Origin: an uncultured Prevotellamassilia sp.
GTDB taxonomy: Bacteria; Bacteroidota; Bacteroidia; Bacteroidales; Bacteroidaceae
Length of the DNA: 64,000 nt
Assembly (NCBI GenBank): GCA_934255485.1
Contig: CAKQOG010000008.1
Location: 26,132-90,131, forward strand
Direction of reading: 5' to 3'
In this document: in pieces, positions 52,413 through 61,117 of the stretch
Layout: each line of letters begins with the position of its first letter
How positions within the stretch are numbered: the stretch's first letter is position 1
Made by a program: the position numbers and the translations under genes
Notes under the pieces: generated by a model
What the model was told of the DNA's origin: nothing
The model's input: the letters and a program-made list of their open reading frames with translations, nothing else
Databases searched by the model: none

Positions 52413-54563
52413 TTATTTTACAATAATCTTTTTGGTTGCGCTACTTGCTGTTGTATTAACGCGTAAGAGGTATACACCAGGTGTGAGATTTTGAAGGTTG
52501 ATGATGCTTTCGTTGCCATGTCGGGGTTGGTCGATGCGAAGTTCTTTAATCACTTGTCCGTTTATTGCCACTACCTGAATGTGGGCATACGACTCGTCGT
52601 TATTGAAGAGAACTTTCCAAGCATCTGCACTCTTCTCAATGCTGATGGGAGTTGATGTGTTGAAAGTTTCGTTAATAGCAGTGCGCAAGAGAATAGCTTG
52701 TTTCAGTCCCTCGTAGGCATCAATCTTGCCATATCCCCACGACTTGTCCCATGTAATGTTATCAGTGTAGGTGTCATGGCGTGCAGTTTTCTTGATAATG
52801 TCCTTGATATCATTGGGGGTGAGGTCTGGGTTAGCTTGCAACCACAAAGCAATAGTACCTGTAACAACGGGGCATGCCATAGAGGTGCCACTCATAACAC
52901 CATAGTAGTACTTTTTGCCGTCTACTGTTACTCTTTGCACATTTTCATTACTTCCTTCATCAAAGTCTTCTGAATTTTTTGAAAAGGCAGAGATTATAAC
53001 ACCTCCAGGGGCAGCCACGGTAGGGATGGTTTGTGATGGAAGTATGCCAGGGCCCTTGCTTGAGAATGTGCTGATATCTGATGGTGAACCCAAACTTTTG
53101 TAAGAGCTATAACCACCATTAATATTTTTGTATGTGGTGCGCATGTTGTATGATGCCACACTGATACTGTTGGGGATAGAGGCTCCGCCCTCGCCATAAG
53201 TATAGTCGGTGTCGCCCGATAAGGTAGTAATTGATTTATTTGTAGCGTTGATCTTTTTTGTTATTTGTGCAAAATCTGAATAATCTGACGCTGCCCAAGC
53301 ATGGAACGATGTGCCCTTTTTGCCCGAGAGTTCCCACATAAAATAGCATGATTTGACATTTCTAATGCCCATTACCTTAGCCAAATCTTCGCCGTAGCCA
53401 CTCACCAAGATGTTCTGCTTGTTGCTATAGGGATTTATCTCTGATTCAAAATAAAAATTGCCTTTATCTAATTGGGCTTGGGTTGGGGTATAGAGTTTTC
53501 CGTTATAGAAAATTACCAACTTAGCATTGATGTCTTCTTTTCCATCAGCACTATTAGATGCTATGTTAGAAAGAATGATGTGATCAGTATTATAGCTATC
53601 TGGCCTTATGTATAAGTACACTGTGTCATTGTCGGCAGTAAAGGTGTATTGAGCATGGTGTTCGATGTTGCCAGAGTTGCTTGCTGCTGCAACCATGATA
53701 CCGCCCTTGCCACACATGTTGTTTAGGCTTTGGTCATAGCTTGTGCAACCATCGTGTGGACCATTGTCGCCACCAAAACTCATGTTGATAACCCATGGCT
53801 TGCCTTGGCTTTCGGCATAGTTTTTAATGGCTTTGGCTTGTAGTATGATAGCGTCATCGCTCAGCTCTGACATCATAGGCAAGAACTCTGCGCCTGGAGC
53901 CACACCGCTGTAGTTGCTACCAGAAACTTTGCGACCAATGGCAATGTTGCTCACGTGGGTTGCGTGACCTACATCGTCTGTACTATCAGAGTTGGGGGCT
54001 GTTGTGCGCAAACTACCATTTTTAATGCTTGCTCCCCAACGCTTTGCGCTGTTTTTGAATGCTGGATGGTCAAACTCAAAACCTTGGTCAATAACCCCCA
54101 CAATAACGCCTGTGCCATCATATGGAGTGTCGAGTGAGGTGCCTTTTTGTGCCTTCGTTGCACCAATGTCGGTGCGAACATCCTTCATAAACGTACGGAA
54201 CTGGCGTGGCTCTTCAATGTAAAGAACATCGTCTTGCTTGGCAAGTGTGGGTATGTAGTGTGCGGATATACTTGCCACAACCATTTGGTTGGTTGCAACT
54301 TCAGCCTCGTAGCCAGCTTTCTCTAAAAGGTCTTTTATGCTTTCTGATTGGTTGGGGGTTGTTATTACCTTAACTCGTAGTGTGTTAGTGGTTGCTTCTG
54401 TTGTTAGGCCTTTGGTGTTTAGGCGTTTCACTGTTTTTCCCTGAATGAGTGCATCGAATGAGGCCGACCATTTGCGATGGGTATCATACACCTTAATTTC
54501 TTGTGCTGAACTTGCTATGGAGCAAAGTGCGAGTGCTCCTATAAAGAGTAATTTTTTGTTCAT
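52413..54563 (-). CDS. Secreted subtilisin-like serine protease (S8) with type IX sorting tail
   Basis: 716 residues from ATG 54563. The frame continues to 54617, but MNKKLLFIGALALCSIASSAQ is the evident signal peptide. A propeptide-like region (~25-130) precedes the S8 catalytic domain. The triad is Asp159 in VIVGVIDQGF, His200 in DVGHATHVSN and Ser561 in SGTSMACPVV; the first two motifs differ slightly from DTG and GHGTH. A large insertion of about 160 residues lies between ~310 and 470. The final ~80 residues are a type IX secretion tail of the type A kind (VVAINGQVIKEL, LTPGVYLLRVNT, TKKIIVK). The enzyme is therefore expected outside the cell or on its surface. PorQ, a type IX component, is encoded 5 kb away. 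Confidence 0.93.
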   Translation of the reverse strand: MNKKLLFIGALALCSIASSAQEIKVYDTHRKWSASFDALIQGKTVKRLNTKGLTTEATTNTLRVKVITTPNQSESIKDLLEKAGYEAEVATNQMVVASISAHYIPTLAKQDDVLYIEEPRQFRTFMKDVRTDIGATKAQKGTSLDTPYDGTGVIVGVIDQGFEFDHPAFKNSAKRWGASIKNGSLRTTAPNSDSTDDVGHATHVSNIAIGRKVSGSNYSGVAPGAEFLPMMSELSDDAIILQAKAIKNYAESQGKPWVINMSFGGDNGPHDGCTSYDQSLNNMCGKGGIMVAAASNSGNIEHHAQYTFTADNDTVYLYIRPDSYNTDHIILSNIASNSADGKEDINAKLVIFYNGKLYTPTQAQLDKGNFYFESEINPYSNKQNILVSGYGEDLAKVMGIRNVKSCYFMWELSGKKGTSFHAWAASDYSDFAQITKKINATNKSITTLSGDTDYTYGEGGASIPNSISVASYNMRTTYKNINGGYSSYKSLGSPSDISTFSSKGPGILPSQTIPTVAAPGGVIISAFSKNSEDFDEGSNENVQRVTVDGKKYYYGVMSGTSMACPVVTGTIALWLQANPDLTPNDIKDIIKKTARHDTYTDNITWDKSWGYGKIDAYEGLKQAILLRTAINETFNTSTPISIEKSADAWKVLFNNDESYAHIQVVAINGQVIKELRIDQPRHGNESIINLQNLTPGVYLLRVNTTASSATKKIIVK

Positions 54564-54704
54564 AGACAAATGTTTGTAATGGTGAATAGCTTTGCAAGGA
54601 TAGACATATTTTGTCAATCTGTTGCAAATTTATGGATTTCTATGACATAAAGAAAAAACTGAAATAATAAAAGTGGTAATATTTAAAGGTTTCAGCTTTT
54701 CTGA

Positions 54705-56744
54705 TTATGAAAAAGCAGAAAAATCGTAGTTTGTAGGTATAGTCAGTTGGGTGTGCGTTCCGTGATGAGGTAATGGCACATTGGTTATGCTGAATGTAGC
54801 TTTTTGTCGATTATATTGGTTGAGAATGTGTAGTGTGCGATTGATAAGTAGCAGACCTGTGCCAGTGTCACGCTCGGTACGCTTGGTATTGCCAGGGTTG
54901 TATCCTTGTCCGTTGTCGGTTACACTTAGTGTTATCATGTCGTCTTGTTGTGTTACAGAGATGTGCATCTTACATTCGCTATTGAGTGTGACAAAAGCAT
55001 GTTTAAGTGCATTTTCAACAGGTATTTGTATTGACATAGAGGGAATAGGCGATAGGCTTTCTTCGAGTCCTTCGGCAATGTCCCAAATGACGATGGGATA
55101 TGGATTTTTGCTATAGTGATAGAGGTTGATAAAGCGTTTTACGAGTGCAATTTCGTCGCGTAAAGGCACGGCTACTTTGCTCGATGAAAGCAGGTTGCCG
55201 CGCAACACATCTATGAGCATATCCGTAGGTTCAACCAGTTCGGGATAGCGTTGCAATTTAGGGATAATAGTGCCCAATACGTTAAAAATGTAGTGGGGTG
55301 ACACACGGTTTCGCACCACGCTCATGCGCAGTTCGGTAATGCGTTCGGTCTGCTTGTTCAGTCTTTTCAGTGCGTTGCGACGATTGAACATTATAATCAG
55401 CCATGCACTGAGGATAAGGATAACGATGAGCGCAATTGCTGCAATGATGTACTTTTCTTGCCGTGTATTTTGCATCTCATAGTTTGAAAGCACAATCTGT
55501 TGGTGCAGCAAGGTGGTGTCGCGCTGGTAGCGTTTACCTAGTTCAGCCACGTTGTTGCGGGCCTGCAAACTGCTAAGTGTATCGGCATATTCATTGGCTC
55601 GCTTCATGCAGTAATAAGCTTCTTTATAGTTGCCCATGCGTTCAGAGTAGCGTTGCAAGCGGCGGTAGTGAAGCATCAGGTAACGTTGCGAGTTTATCAA
55701 GCTCTGATTGACGGGAGCATATACATACTTGCTGATATCTTGCTCGCGTCCTTCGGCAATGGCAAGGTCTGAGAGTAGGCTGTTAAAGTAGAATGCGTAT
55801 GATGCAGACAATGCCATTTTTTTCTGCTTTAAGACGTTTTGACATTCGTCTAAAAGCGTATGTGCTTGTTGCAAACTATCCTCCATTAGGTATATTTCAG
55901 CCATATTGGCTTTGCTATTAAAGTACCAAAAGTAGTTGTTTATTTTATGAGCAAGTATGGCAGATTTCTTAAACGATAGCAGCGAATTAGCATAATCTTT
56001 CTCGAAGTAATAGCAGTTGCCAAGGGTAAAATAGTAGAAGAATTGCGTTTGCTTAGGCTCATGCGCAATGTTTTTTGCAGCAGTATCAAAATAATAGTGA
56101 GCTTCTTTATAATTTTCGAGTTCAGTGTACACCTGTCCCAATCCGCATAGCACGGAGGTGCGGCTGCGTGTTTCGTGCAACGAGTCGCAGAGAAAGAGTG
56201 CATAGCGGTAATAGTAGGCAGCTACAGGCGTGTTGCCTTGTTGAAAATAAATATCTGCCAAATTGATGGTGGTCGATATAAGTGAATTGCTTTTGGGCGG
56301 AGTGTTTAGGTAGTTAAATGCTCGTTTGTAGCATTCTTTGCTTTTTTCGGTGTTGCCTTTAGTTGTATAGTTCACCCCCAAGTGGTTCCACAACAAGCCT
56401 GCAACTTCGGTTTGCAGAGGGTTGCGGTTACACCATTGCAGTGTATGGTTGTAGCATTTGTGGGCAGCTATAGTGTCTGAAAGGAAGAGGTTGCATGTGC
56501 CGATAAACACTTCAGCTTTATACCAATTGGCACTGTCTTTAACTATGTGTTGCAACTTAGTGAGGTTGCTCTTAGCCTTTTGTGGTGTGGTAAATAACAG
56601 GTCGGCATTGGTGTTTAGTGCGCTGTCGGTATACTGTTTTTCGGTGTTGTGCTGATACTTGTTGTTGCAAGAGATAAGGGCTGATAATGGTAGTAGCCAA
56701 AGCAACAACCGGAGCAAGGAAACAGCAATTGGTTTTATGCACAT
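54705..56744 (-). CDS. TPR-containing sensor histidine kinase (LytS/His_kinase type)
   Basis: 679 residues. An N-terminal lipobox-like signal (LLPLSALISC) is followed by about 350 residues of tetratricopeptide repeats in the periplasm (for example WNHLGVNYTTKGNTEKSKECYKRAF, and similar units to ~390). A membrane helix follows near 435-455 (YIIAAIALIVILILSAWLIIMF), then a coiled linker. The cytoplasmic His_kinase domain has SPHYIFNVLG, a variant of the usual PHFxFN box, and an ATPase domain with PVENALKHAF and TDNGQGYN. No response regulator gene is adjacent, so its partner is elsewhere, likely a LytTR-type regulator. A lipid anchor plus a membrane helix is an odd combination; the Cys may simply be incidental. 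Confidence 0.88.
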   Translation of the reverse strand: MCIKPIAVSLLRLLLWLLPLSALISCNNKYQHNTEKQYTDSALNTNADLLFTTPQKAKSNLTKLQHIVKDSANWYKAEVFIGTCNLFLSDTIAAHKCYNHTLQWCNRNPLQTEVAGLLWNHLGVNYTTKGNTEKSKECYKRAFNYLNTPPKSNSLISTTINLADIYFQQGNTPVAAYYYRYALFLCDSLHETRSRTSVLCGLGQVYTELENYKEAHYYFDTAAKNIAHEPKQTQFFYYFTLGNCYYFEKDYANSLLSFKKSAILAHKINNYFWYFNSKANMAEIYLMEDSLQQAHTLLDECQNVLKQKKMALSASYAFYFNSLLSDLAIAEGREQDISKYVYAPVNQSLINSQRYLMLHYRRLQRYSERMGNYKEAYYCMKRANEYADTLSSLQARNNVAELGKRYQRDTTLLHQQIVLSNYEMQNTRQEKYIIAAIALIVILILSAWLIIMFNRRNALKRLNKQTERITELRMSVVRNRVSPHYIFNVLGTIIPKLQRYPELVEPTDMLIDVLRGNLLSSSKVAVPLRDEIALVKRFINLYHYSKNPYPIVIWDIAEGLEESLSPIPSMSIQIPVENALKHAFVTLNSECKMHISVTQQDDMITLSVTDNGQGYNPGNTKRTERDTGTGLLLINRTLHILNQYNRQKATFSITNVPLPHHGTHTQLTIPTNYDFSAFS

Positions 56745-56840
56745 AGATTATGTTAAAGGTTAGGTAGGTGTTCAAAATTCATATAATGCTGAACATGATT
56801 ATATAGTTTAATTTTGAATACCTACTTATAAACAGCTGTT

Positions 56841-57209
56841 CTACTTACTTTCAATCTCCTTGATGGTTTGGCGCATTTTGTCTTGGCCTAACACAAACAC
56901 TTGGTTGAGTATGCCAAAGGATATGTAGTGGGTTTTGCCCTCAAAACTTACTTTGCCAACACTGCAAACAACGTAGTTGCTGACGTCGAGTTTTTGGTCT
57001 AAAGCCACTTCAACCATTTTTGTGGCAAAGAGCGAACCTAAAAGAGCAAAGCCTTTTTCATCGTCTGAGGCTTCTTTGTTGAGGCCTTCTTCAACGATAC
57101 TGGACATTGTTACCTTTATTTTGTCTTGGTGTGCTTGCTTATTGGGACAAGTAAGAGCAAGTAGCAATATTGCGGCAATAGCCACTACGAGTGTAATGAT
57201 TTTCTTCAT
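56841..57209 (-). CDS. Small exported or membrane-anchored protein, DUF4359-like
   Basis: 122 residues. A single hydrophobic N-terminal helix (MKKIITLVVAIAAILLLALTC) is followed by PNKQAHQDK, resembling the start of DUF4359 proteins, which have an Asn-Pro or similar after the helix. The rest is a small alpha/beta domain (VTMSSIVEEGLNKEASDDE, then YVVCSVGKVSFEGKTHYISFGILNQVFVL). The function is unknown. Its ATG overlaps the TatD stop as ATGA, so translation is probably coupled and the two proteins are made together. The Cys at the end of the helix might be a lipid site, but the lipobox is poor. Confidence 0.78.
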   Translation of the reverse strand: MKKIITLVVAIAAILLLALTCPNKQAHQDKIKVTMSSIVEEGLNKEASDDEKGFALLGSLFATKMVEVALDQKLDVSNYVVCSVGKVSFEGKTHYISFGILNQVFVLGQDKMRQTIKEIESK

Positions 57210-58000
57210 GTTTTAAGTGCTTTGAGTTTTGTAAATATGCGGTAGGTATTGTCTAAAAGAGTTTGTTCTATAACCTCTTTAGGTTGTTCATAAATTTCAG
57301 ATAGTTTGTCTATAACCAATGGCAAATAGCATGGTTCGTTGCGTTTGCCACGGTGGGGTGTTGGGGCCAAATAAGGTGCATCTGTTTCGATAACAATGCG
57401 TGAGAGCGGTACGGTGCTATGTAGCACGGAGGGCAATATCGACTTTTTAAACGTGATCACACCGCCTATGCCTAACACAAAGTTAGGGAAGGTTCGTAGC
57501 AGTTCTTCGGCCTCTTCTTGGTTGCCACCAAAGCAGTGGAATACACCCGATATGGCATTTTTTTGTGGCAAAAGGGTTCTTACTAAATCAGCATGTGCTG
57601 CGCGGCTATGTATCATTAGCGGAAGCGACAATTGCTCTGCCAATTGTGCTTGAAACCTAAATGTTTCTATCTGCTGGGTGCGCCGCGATTGGTCCCAGTA
57701 AAGGTCAATGCCCACTTCGCCTACAGCAATGAACGGATTGTTAGCCACTTGCAGCATAGAGCTCATTTGTTGAAGCAAAGGCCATGGGTCGTTGGGCAGT
57801 TCAGTAGGGTGAAGTCCCATCATGGGGTAACATACGTTGGGATATTCACTGCACAACTGCAACATGGGGGTGATAGATGCCTCGTCGATATTGGGCAATA
57901 ATAGCAACTTTGCTCCTGCTGCTTGGGCACGAGCAACAACCTCATTGCGGTCGGCATCGAAATCATCTGTATAGATATGGGTGTGAGTGTCTATAAACAC
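57206..58000 (-). CDS. TatD-family metal-dependent hydrolase (deoxyribonuclease-like)
   Basis: 264 residues, cytoplasmic amidohydrolase-type barrel. Metal-binding motifs are all present: DTHTHIYTDDF at the N-terminus, GLHPTEL, GEVGIDLYWD (bridging Glu), MIHSRAAH, GVFHCFGG and ETDAPYLAPTPHRGKRNEP. This fits TatD/YcfH/YjjV 3'-5' DNA exonucleases acting in DNA repair or turnover, including D-Tyr-tRNA-type activity reported for some relatives. It is followed, with a 4-base overlap, by the DUF4359-like gene. Upstream is a hairpin that separates it from the Cmk fusion gene. Confidence 0.93.
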   Translation of the reverse strand: MFIDTHTHIYTDDFDADRNEVVARAQAAGAKLLLLPNIDEASITPMLQLCSEYPNVCYPMMGLHPTELPNDPWPLLQQMSSMLQVANNPFIAVGEVGIDLYWDQSRRTQQIETFRFQAQLAEQLSLPLMIHSRAAHADLVRTLLPQKNAISGVFHCFGGNQEEAEELLRTFPNFVLGIGGVITFKKSILPSVLHSTVPLSRIVIETDAPYLAPTPHRGKRNEPCYLPLVIDKLSEIYEQPKEVIEQTLLDNTYRIFTKLKALKT

Positions 58001-58019
58001 AACTCTACGGATGTTTAAT

Positions 58020-58056
58020 GGGTGATTTTAAAACAATTGGTATTTTAAAATCACCC
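58020..58056. terminator. Hairpin between the Cmk fusion and TatD genes
   Basis: A 14-bp perfect stem, GGGTGATTTTAAAA with its complement, closes a 9-base loop. It lacks a strong U-run on the minus strand, so it may be a weak terminator or processing site. Confidence 0.55.
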
Positions 58057-58077
58057 TTTATAAAATAATTGTAAAAC

Positions 58078-59724
58078 TTATTTGTTGCGTCGTAACAACG
58101 ATTGAGCATACTCCCACAAAGGTTGCCATTGCGCTTGGGGAAGCGACAATTCTTGGATTTCGGCATGCGCTTCGTTGTAGAAGTTGTCGATGGCTTGGAG
58201 CGTAATGTTGGGAATGTTAAGCTCGTTGTATATGTGGGTTACTTGCGCAATCTTGTCGTCTGCTGCCATGTCGTGGTTGTTGATTAGTGCCATGAGTTTT
58301 TGTTGGGTAGAAGCATCAGCACGTTGATAAGCGTTGATGAGCAAGAAGGTTTTTTTGCCACAAAGAATGTCACCACCAATTTTTTTGCCAAACACTTTAG
58401 GGTCGCCATAAACGTCGAGATAATCGTCTTGGAGTTGGAATGCAAGGCCTATCTTCTCGGCAAAGCGATAGAGAACATCGGCATCAGCTTGTGGCGCATT
58501 GGCTATGAGAGCACCCATTTTTGTGGCACAAGCCAAGAGAACCGACGTTTTTAGACGTATCATCTCAATGTATTCGGCTTCTGACACATCGTTGCGACTT
58601 TCAAAATTAACATCGTATTGTTGCCCCTCGCATATCTCGCGTGCGGTTTGCGCAAAAAGTTTCATAACATCGTTTTGGCGGCTACAATTGCACTGCATGA
58701 TGTGCTGAAAAGCCATGATAAGCATGGTGTCGCCCGATAACACAGCCGTGTTTTCGTTCCATTTTTTATGCACGGTGGGCTTTCCCCGACGCATGTCTGC
58801 ATGGTCCATAAGGTCGTCGTGAAGCAAGGTGTGGTTGTGGTAAGTTTCAAGTCCGATGGCTGCAGGCAAGGCTTGTTCTATGCTGTCTTTATACAATGTA
58901 TAAGCCATGAGCAACAAGGTGGGGCGCAGTCTTTTTCCGCCCATTGAAAGCACATATTCAATAGGCTCGTATAGGCCCTCGGGATGGGTGGGATAGTCTA
59001 CTTGTTCAAGTGTATAGTTGATGTAGCTTGCCCATGACGCAGTATGTTGTGCAAACTGTTTCAGCAACCATTCGGTTTGTTGAGCAATGGTGAGGTGCGA
59101 ATTGTCTAAGAGTAGAGCATCGTCGGCTTGGCGCAGTGGAGCCACTTCGCGATGAGAGTCAATGTAGTCGCGCTCTTGAACATTTTTCAAAATATCATCG
59201 TAACTTACTTGTTGCCCTTTGGCAGTAAGTTCGTCGTAGCGTCGTTGTGCGCGTACTTCTGCCGATGCAGTAACAAATATCTTGAGTTCGGCATCAGGAA
59301 ATACAATAGTGCCAATGTCGCGACCATCCATTACGATGCCTCTATCTTTGCCCATGCGCTGTTGCTGTGCAGTCATGGCTTGACGCACAAAGGGTAGAGC
59401 CGCAATTACACTCACGTGCGAGCTAACTTCGAGGCCTCTGATTTCGTTTTCAACACATTCGCCATTGAGCATGGTGAGTGGCAAACGAGTAGTTTCGTCG
59501 AGTTTAAACCCTACTTCGATGTTGGGCATAAGTGCTTGCAGTTCGTTGGACTTAACGCTGCCATCTGCATTGAAAAGTTCTTGCCGAAGAGCATAAAGTG
59601 TTACCGCTCTGTACATGGCACCAGTATCTACATAAATGTATCCAACGGTGCGAGCCAAAGCTTTAGCCATAGTGCTTTTACCGCATGAAGAGTGACCATC
59701 AATAGCCACGATTATTTTTTTCAT
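58078..59724 (-). CDS. cmk: Cytidylate kinase fused to a polyprenyl diphosphate synthase
   Basis: 548 residues in one uninterrupted frame. Residues 1-~228 are a full cytidylate kinase: P-loop GHSSCGKST (10-18), VDTGAMYRAVT, a CMP-specific insert, MDGRDIGTIVFPDA (~132-145), and RRYDEL. Residues ~232-548 are a complete trans-isoprenyl diphosphate synthase: GGKRLRPTL, the first Asp-rich motif D303-D-L-M-D307 followed by RRGKPTVHKKW, and the second D433-D-Y-L-D437 with GGDILCGKKTFL. Each half is normally a separate protein: CMP/dCMP phosphorylation and prenyl chain elongation. Both halves keep their catalytic residues, so I infer a bifunctional enzyme. porQ lies upstream on the same strand. Together with ispH at 61938 this recalls the porQ-cmk-ispH order of related genomes. 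Confidence 0.93.
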   Translation of the reverse strand: MKKIIVAIDGHSSCGKSTMAKALARTVGYIYVDTGAMYRAVTLYALRQELFNADGSVKSNELQALMPNIEVGFKLDETTRLPLTMLNGECVENEIRGLEVSSHVSVIAALPFVRQAMTAQQQRMGKDRGIVMDGRDIGTIVFPDAELKIFVTASAEVRAQRRYDELTAKGQQVSYDDILKNVQERDYIDSHREVAPLRQADDALLLDNSHLTIAQQTEWLLKQFAQHTASWASYINYTLEQVDYPTHPEGLYEPIEYVLSMGGKRLRPTLLLMAYTLYKDSIEQALPAAIGLETYHNHTLLHDDLMDHADMRRGKPTVHKKWNENTAVLSGDTMLIMAFQHIMQCNCSRQNDVMKLFAQTAREICEGQQYDVNFESRNDVSEAEYIEMIRLKTSVLLACATKMGALIANAPQADADVLYRFAEKIGLAFQLQDDYLDVYGDPKVFGKKIGGDILCGKKTFLLINAYQRADASTQQKLMALINNHDMAADDKIAQVTHIYNELNIPNITLQAIDNFYNEAHAEIQELSLPQAQWQPLWEYAQSLLRRNK

Positions 59725-59780
59725 GATAGAAAATGCTTATATAATGAGAGTTTGATATACTTCTTTTAAATAGCCAAAAC

Positions 59781-60779
59781 CTACAAGCTATAGCCCACAT
59801 TAGCCATGATAGAGTTGCCTGCTTGGTGGTAGCGAGCATACGAAAAACCCAATTGGAAACGCTTGACATGGATGCCACCACCTACCGATAAACCAGCCAA
59901 ATGTGAACTGCCGGATGCCTTAAGCTCGTAGGCACGTCTAAAGTTGTAGCCAAGCGACAAATAAATATTGTCGGTGGGCAAAATGTCAATGCCTACAACC
60001 ACATGGTTAAGGGCTATTTTGCTAAAACTTACCTTGTCGCTCTTGTCCTTGTCTTTACTTTCGGGCAGCACATAGTAGCTCGACTTCCAGTGGGTGAGGT
60101 CGGTAAGTGTTAGGTGAAATCTCACGGGCAAATGGTCCATGCCTTTGCTTAGTCCGGCCGATAGTGTAAGTGGTAGGTGGGTGCGCGAAGCGCTCTCGTA
60201 GGTTTTGAGTTGCACACCCAAGTTTTGTAATGAAGCAGATACAGAAAGGTCTGTTTCCTCGTTGTAATAGTTTAAGCCTACATCAACCGACATTGATATT
60301 GCAGAGCTACTGGCTATGTTAGAAAACAAAAATTTAGCATTGGCACCACCCGACCATCTGTCAGACAAGAGGTAACTATAGCCAGTTCCTACTACGATAT
60401 CTTTGGCAGAAAATTGCCCCAATGTATTGCCGTCTTCGTCGGTTTCGTCCATCTTGCCGAAGTTCATGTATTGTGCTCCTACAGCCAGTGTGTGGCGTTC
60501 GCCAAGAGCTTTTACAAAGTGTGCTCCCATCCATGTCGTGCTGGCAAAATAGGTCATAAAGTTGAGTGACAACGACTTGTCGCTAACATTGGCATAGAGC
60601 GCAGGATTTTGCCATCCAGCTTCGGGTGAGTCTTCGATAGCAGTCACGTTTACTCCTCCCAAGGCAGCAGTGTGCGTTGAGGTAGGCAGTTTGAGCGTGT
60701 TGTATGAAGATGAATATTCTTGTGCTACAACCGCAAGTGGCAAGAAAGCCAACAATGTGCAGCATAATTTTATGTTCAT
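59781..60779 (-). CDS. porQ: Type IX secretion system protein PorQ
   Basis: 332 residues from ATG 60779 (MNIKLCCTLLAFLPLAVVAQ is the signal peptide; the frame extends to 60878 but has no signal character there). The mature protein reads as a PorV/PorQ-type outer-membrane barrel: SSSYNTLKLPTSTHTAALGG at the start, DSPEAGWQNPAL, YMNFGKMDETDEDGNTLG, and a final strand RYHQAGNSIMANVGYSL. In other species PorQ is a type IX secretion component and the gene is next to cmk. A -7-like TAACTTTG lies on the minus strand at 60804-60811. The gene is 56 bases upstream of the Cmk fusion gene and probably co-transcribed with it. Confidence 0.92.
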   Translation of the reverse strand: MNIKLCCTLLAFLPLAVVAQEYSSSYNTLKLPTSTHTAALGGVNVTAIEDSPEAGWQNPALYANVSDKSLSLNFMTYFASTTWMGAHFVKALGERHTLAVGAQYMNFGKMDETDEDGNTLGQFSAKDIVVGTGYSYLLSDRWSGGANAKFLFSNIASSSAISMSVDVGLNYYNEETDLSVSASLQNLGVQLKTYESASRTHLPLTLSAGLSKGMDHLPVRFHLTLTDLTHWKSSYYVLPESKDKDKSDKVSFSKIALNHVVVGIDILPTDNIYLSLGYNFRRAYELKASGSSHLAGLSVGGGIHVKRFQLGFSYARYHQAGNSIMANVGYSL

Positions 60780-60861
60780 GTGGGCGAATGTTAATTTTGC
60801 GTTCAAAGTTACTAACTTTTCAAAAGGTAGCCTTGTTACAATTGTTTTTTTTAGTTTTAGG

Positions 60862-61073
60862 TTTTGTACATCTCTCACCTTGCACTACCTTTACATAAGT
60901 TAGGCTGCGGCTCGGATGTTCTAAAAAGAAAACAAAAACTTTGCTTTCTTTTTTGTACATCTCTCACCTTGCACTACCTTTGAATAAGTTAGGCTGCGGC
61001 TCGGATGTTCTAAAAAGAAATCAAAAACTTTGCTTTCTTTTTTGTACATCTCTCACCTTGCACTACCTTTGCA
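60862..61073 (+). repeat. Tandem 89-base repeat carrying three copies of a promoter
   Basis: Two full copies (60862-60950, 60951-61039) and the first 34 bases of a third, exactly 89 bases apart and nearly identical. Each begins TTTTGTACATCTCTCACC and contains TTTG, 19 bases, then TACCTTT(A/G). -7 elements are at 60886-60893 (TACCTTTA, damaged), 60975-60982 and 61064-61071 (both TACCTTTG). The rest of each unit contains TAGGCTGCGGCTCGG. The third copy is 47 bases from the TonB gene start. Confidence 0.85.
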
Positions 61074-61117
61074 TTGATTTTTAGTTCTACTCTTTTAAAA
61101 AGAATTATTTATATAAC

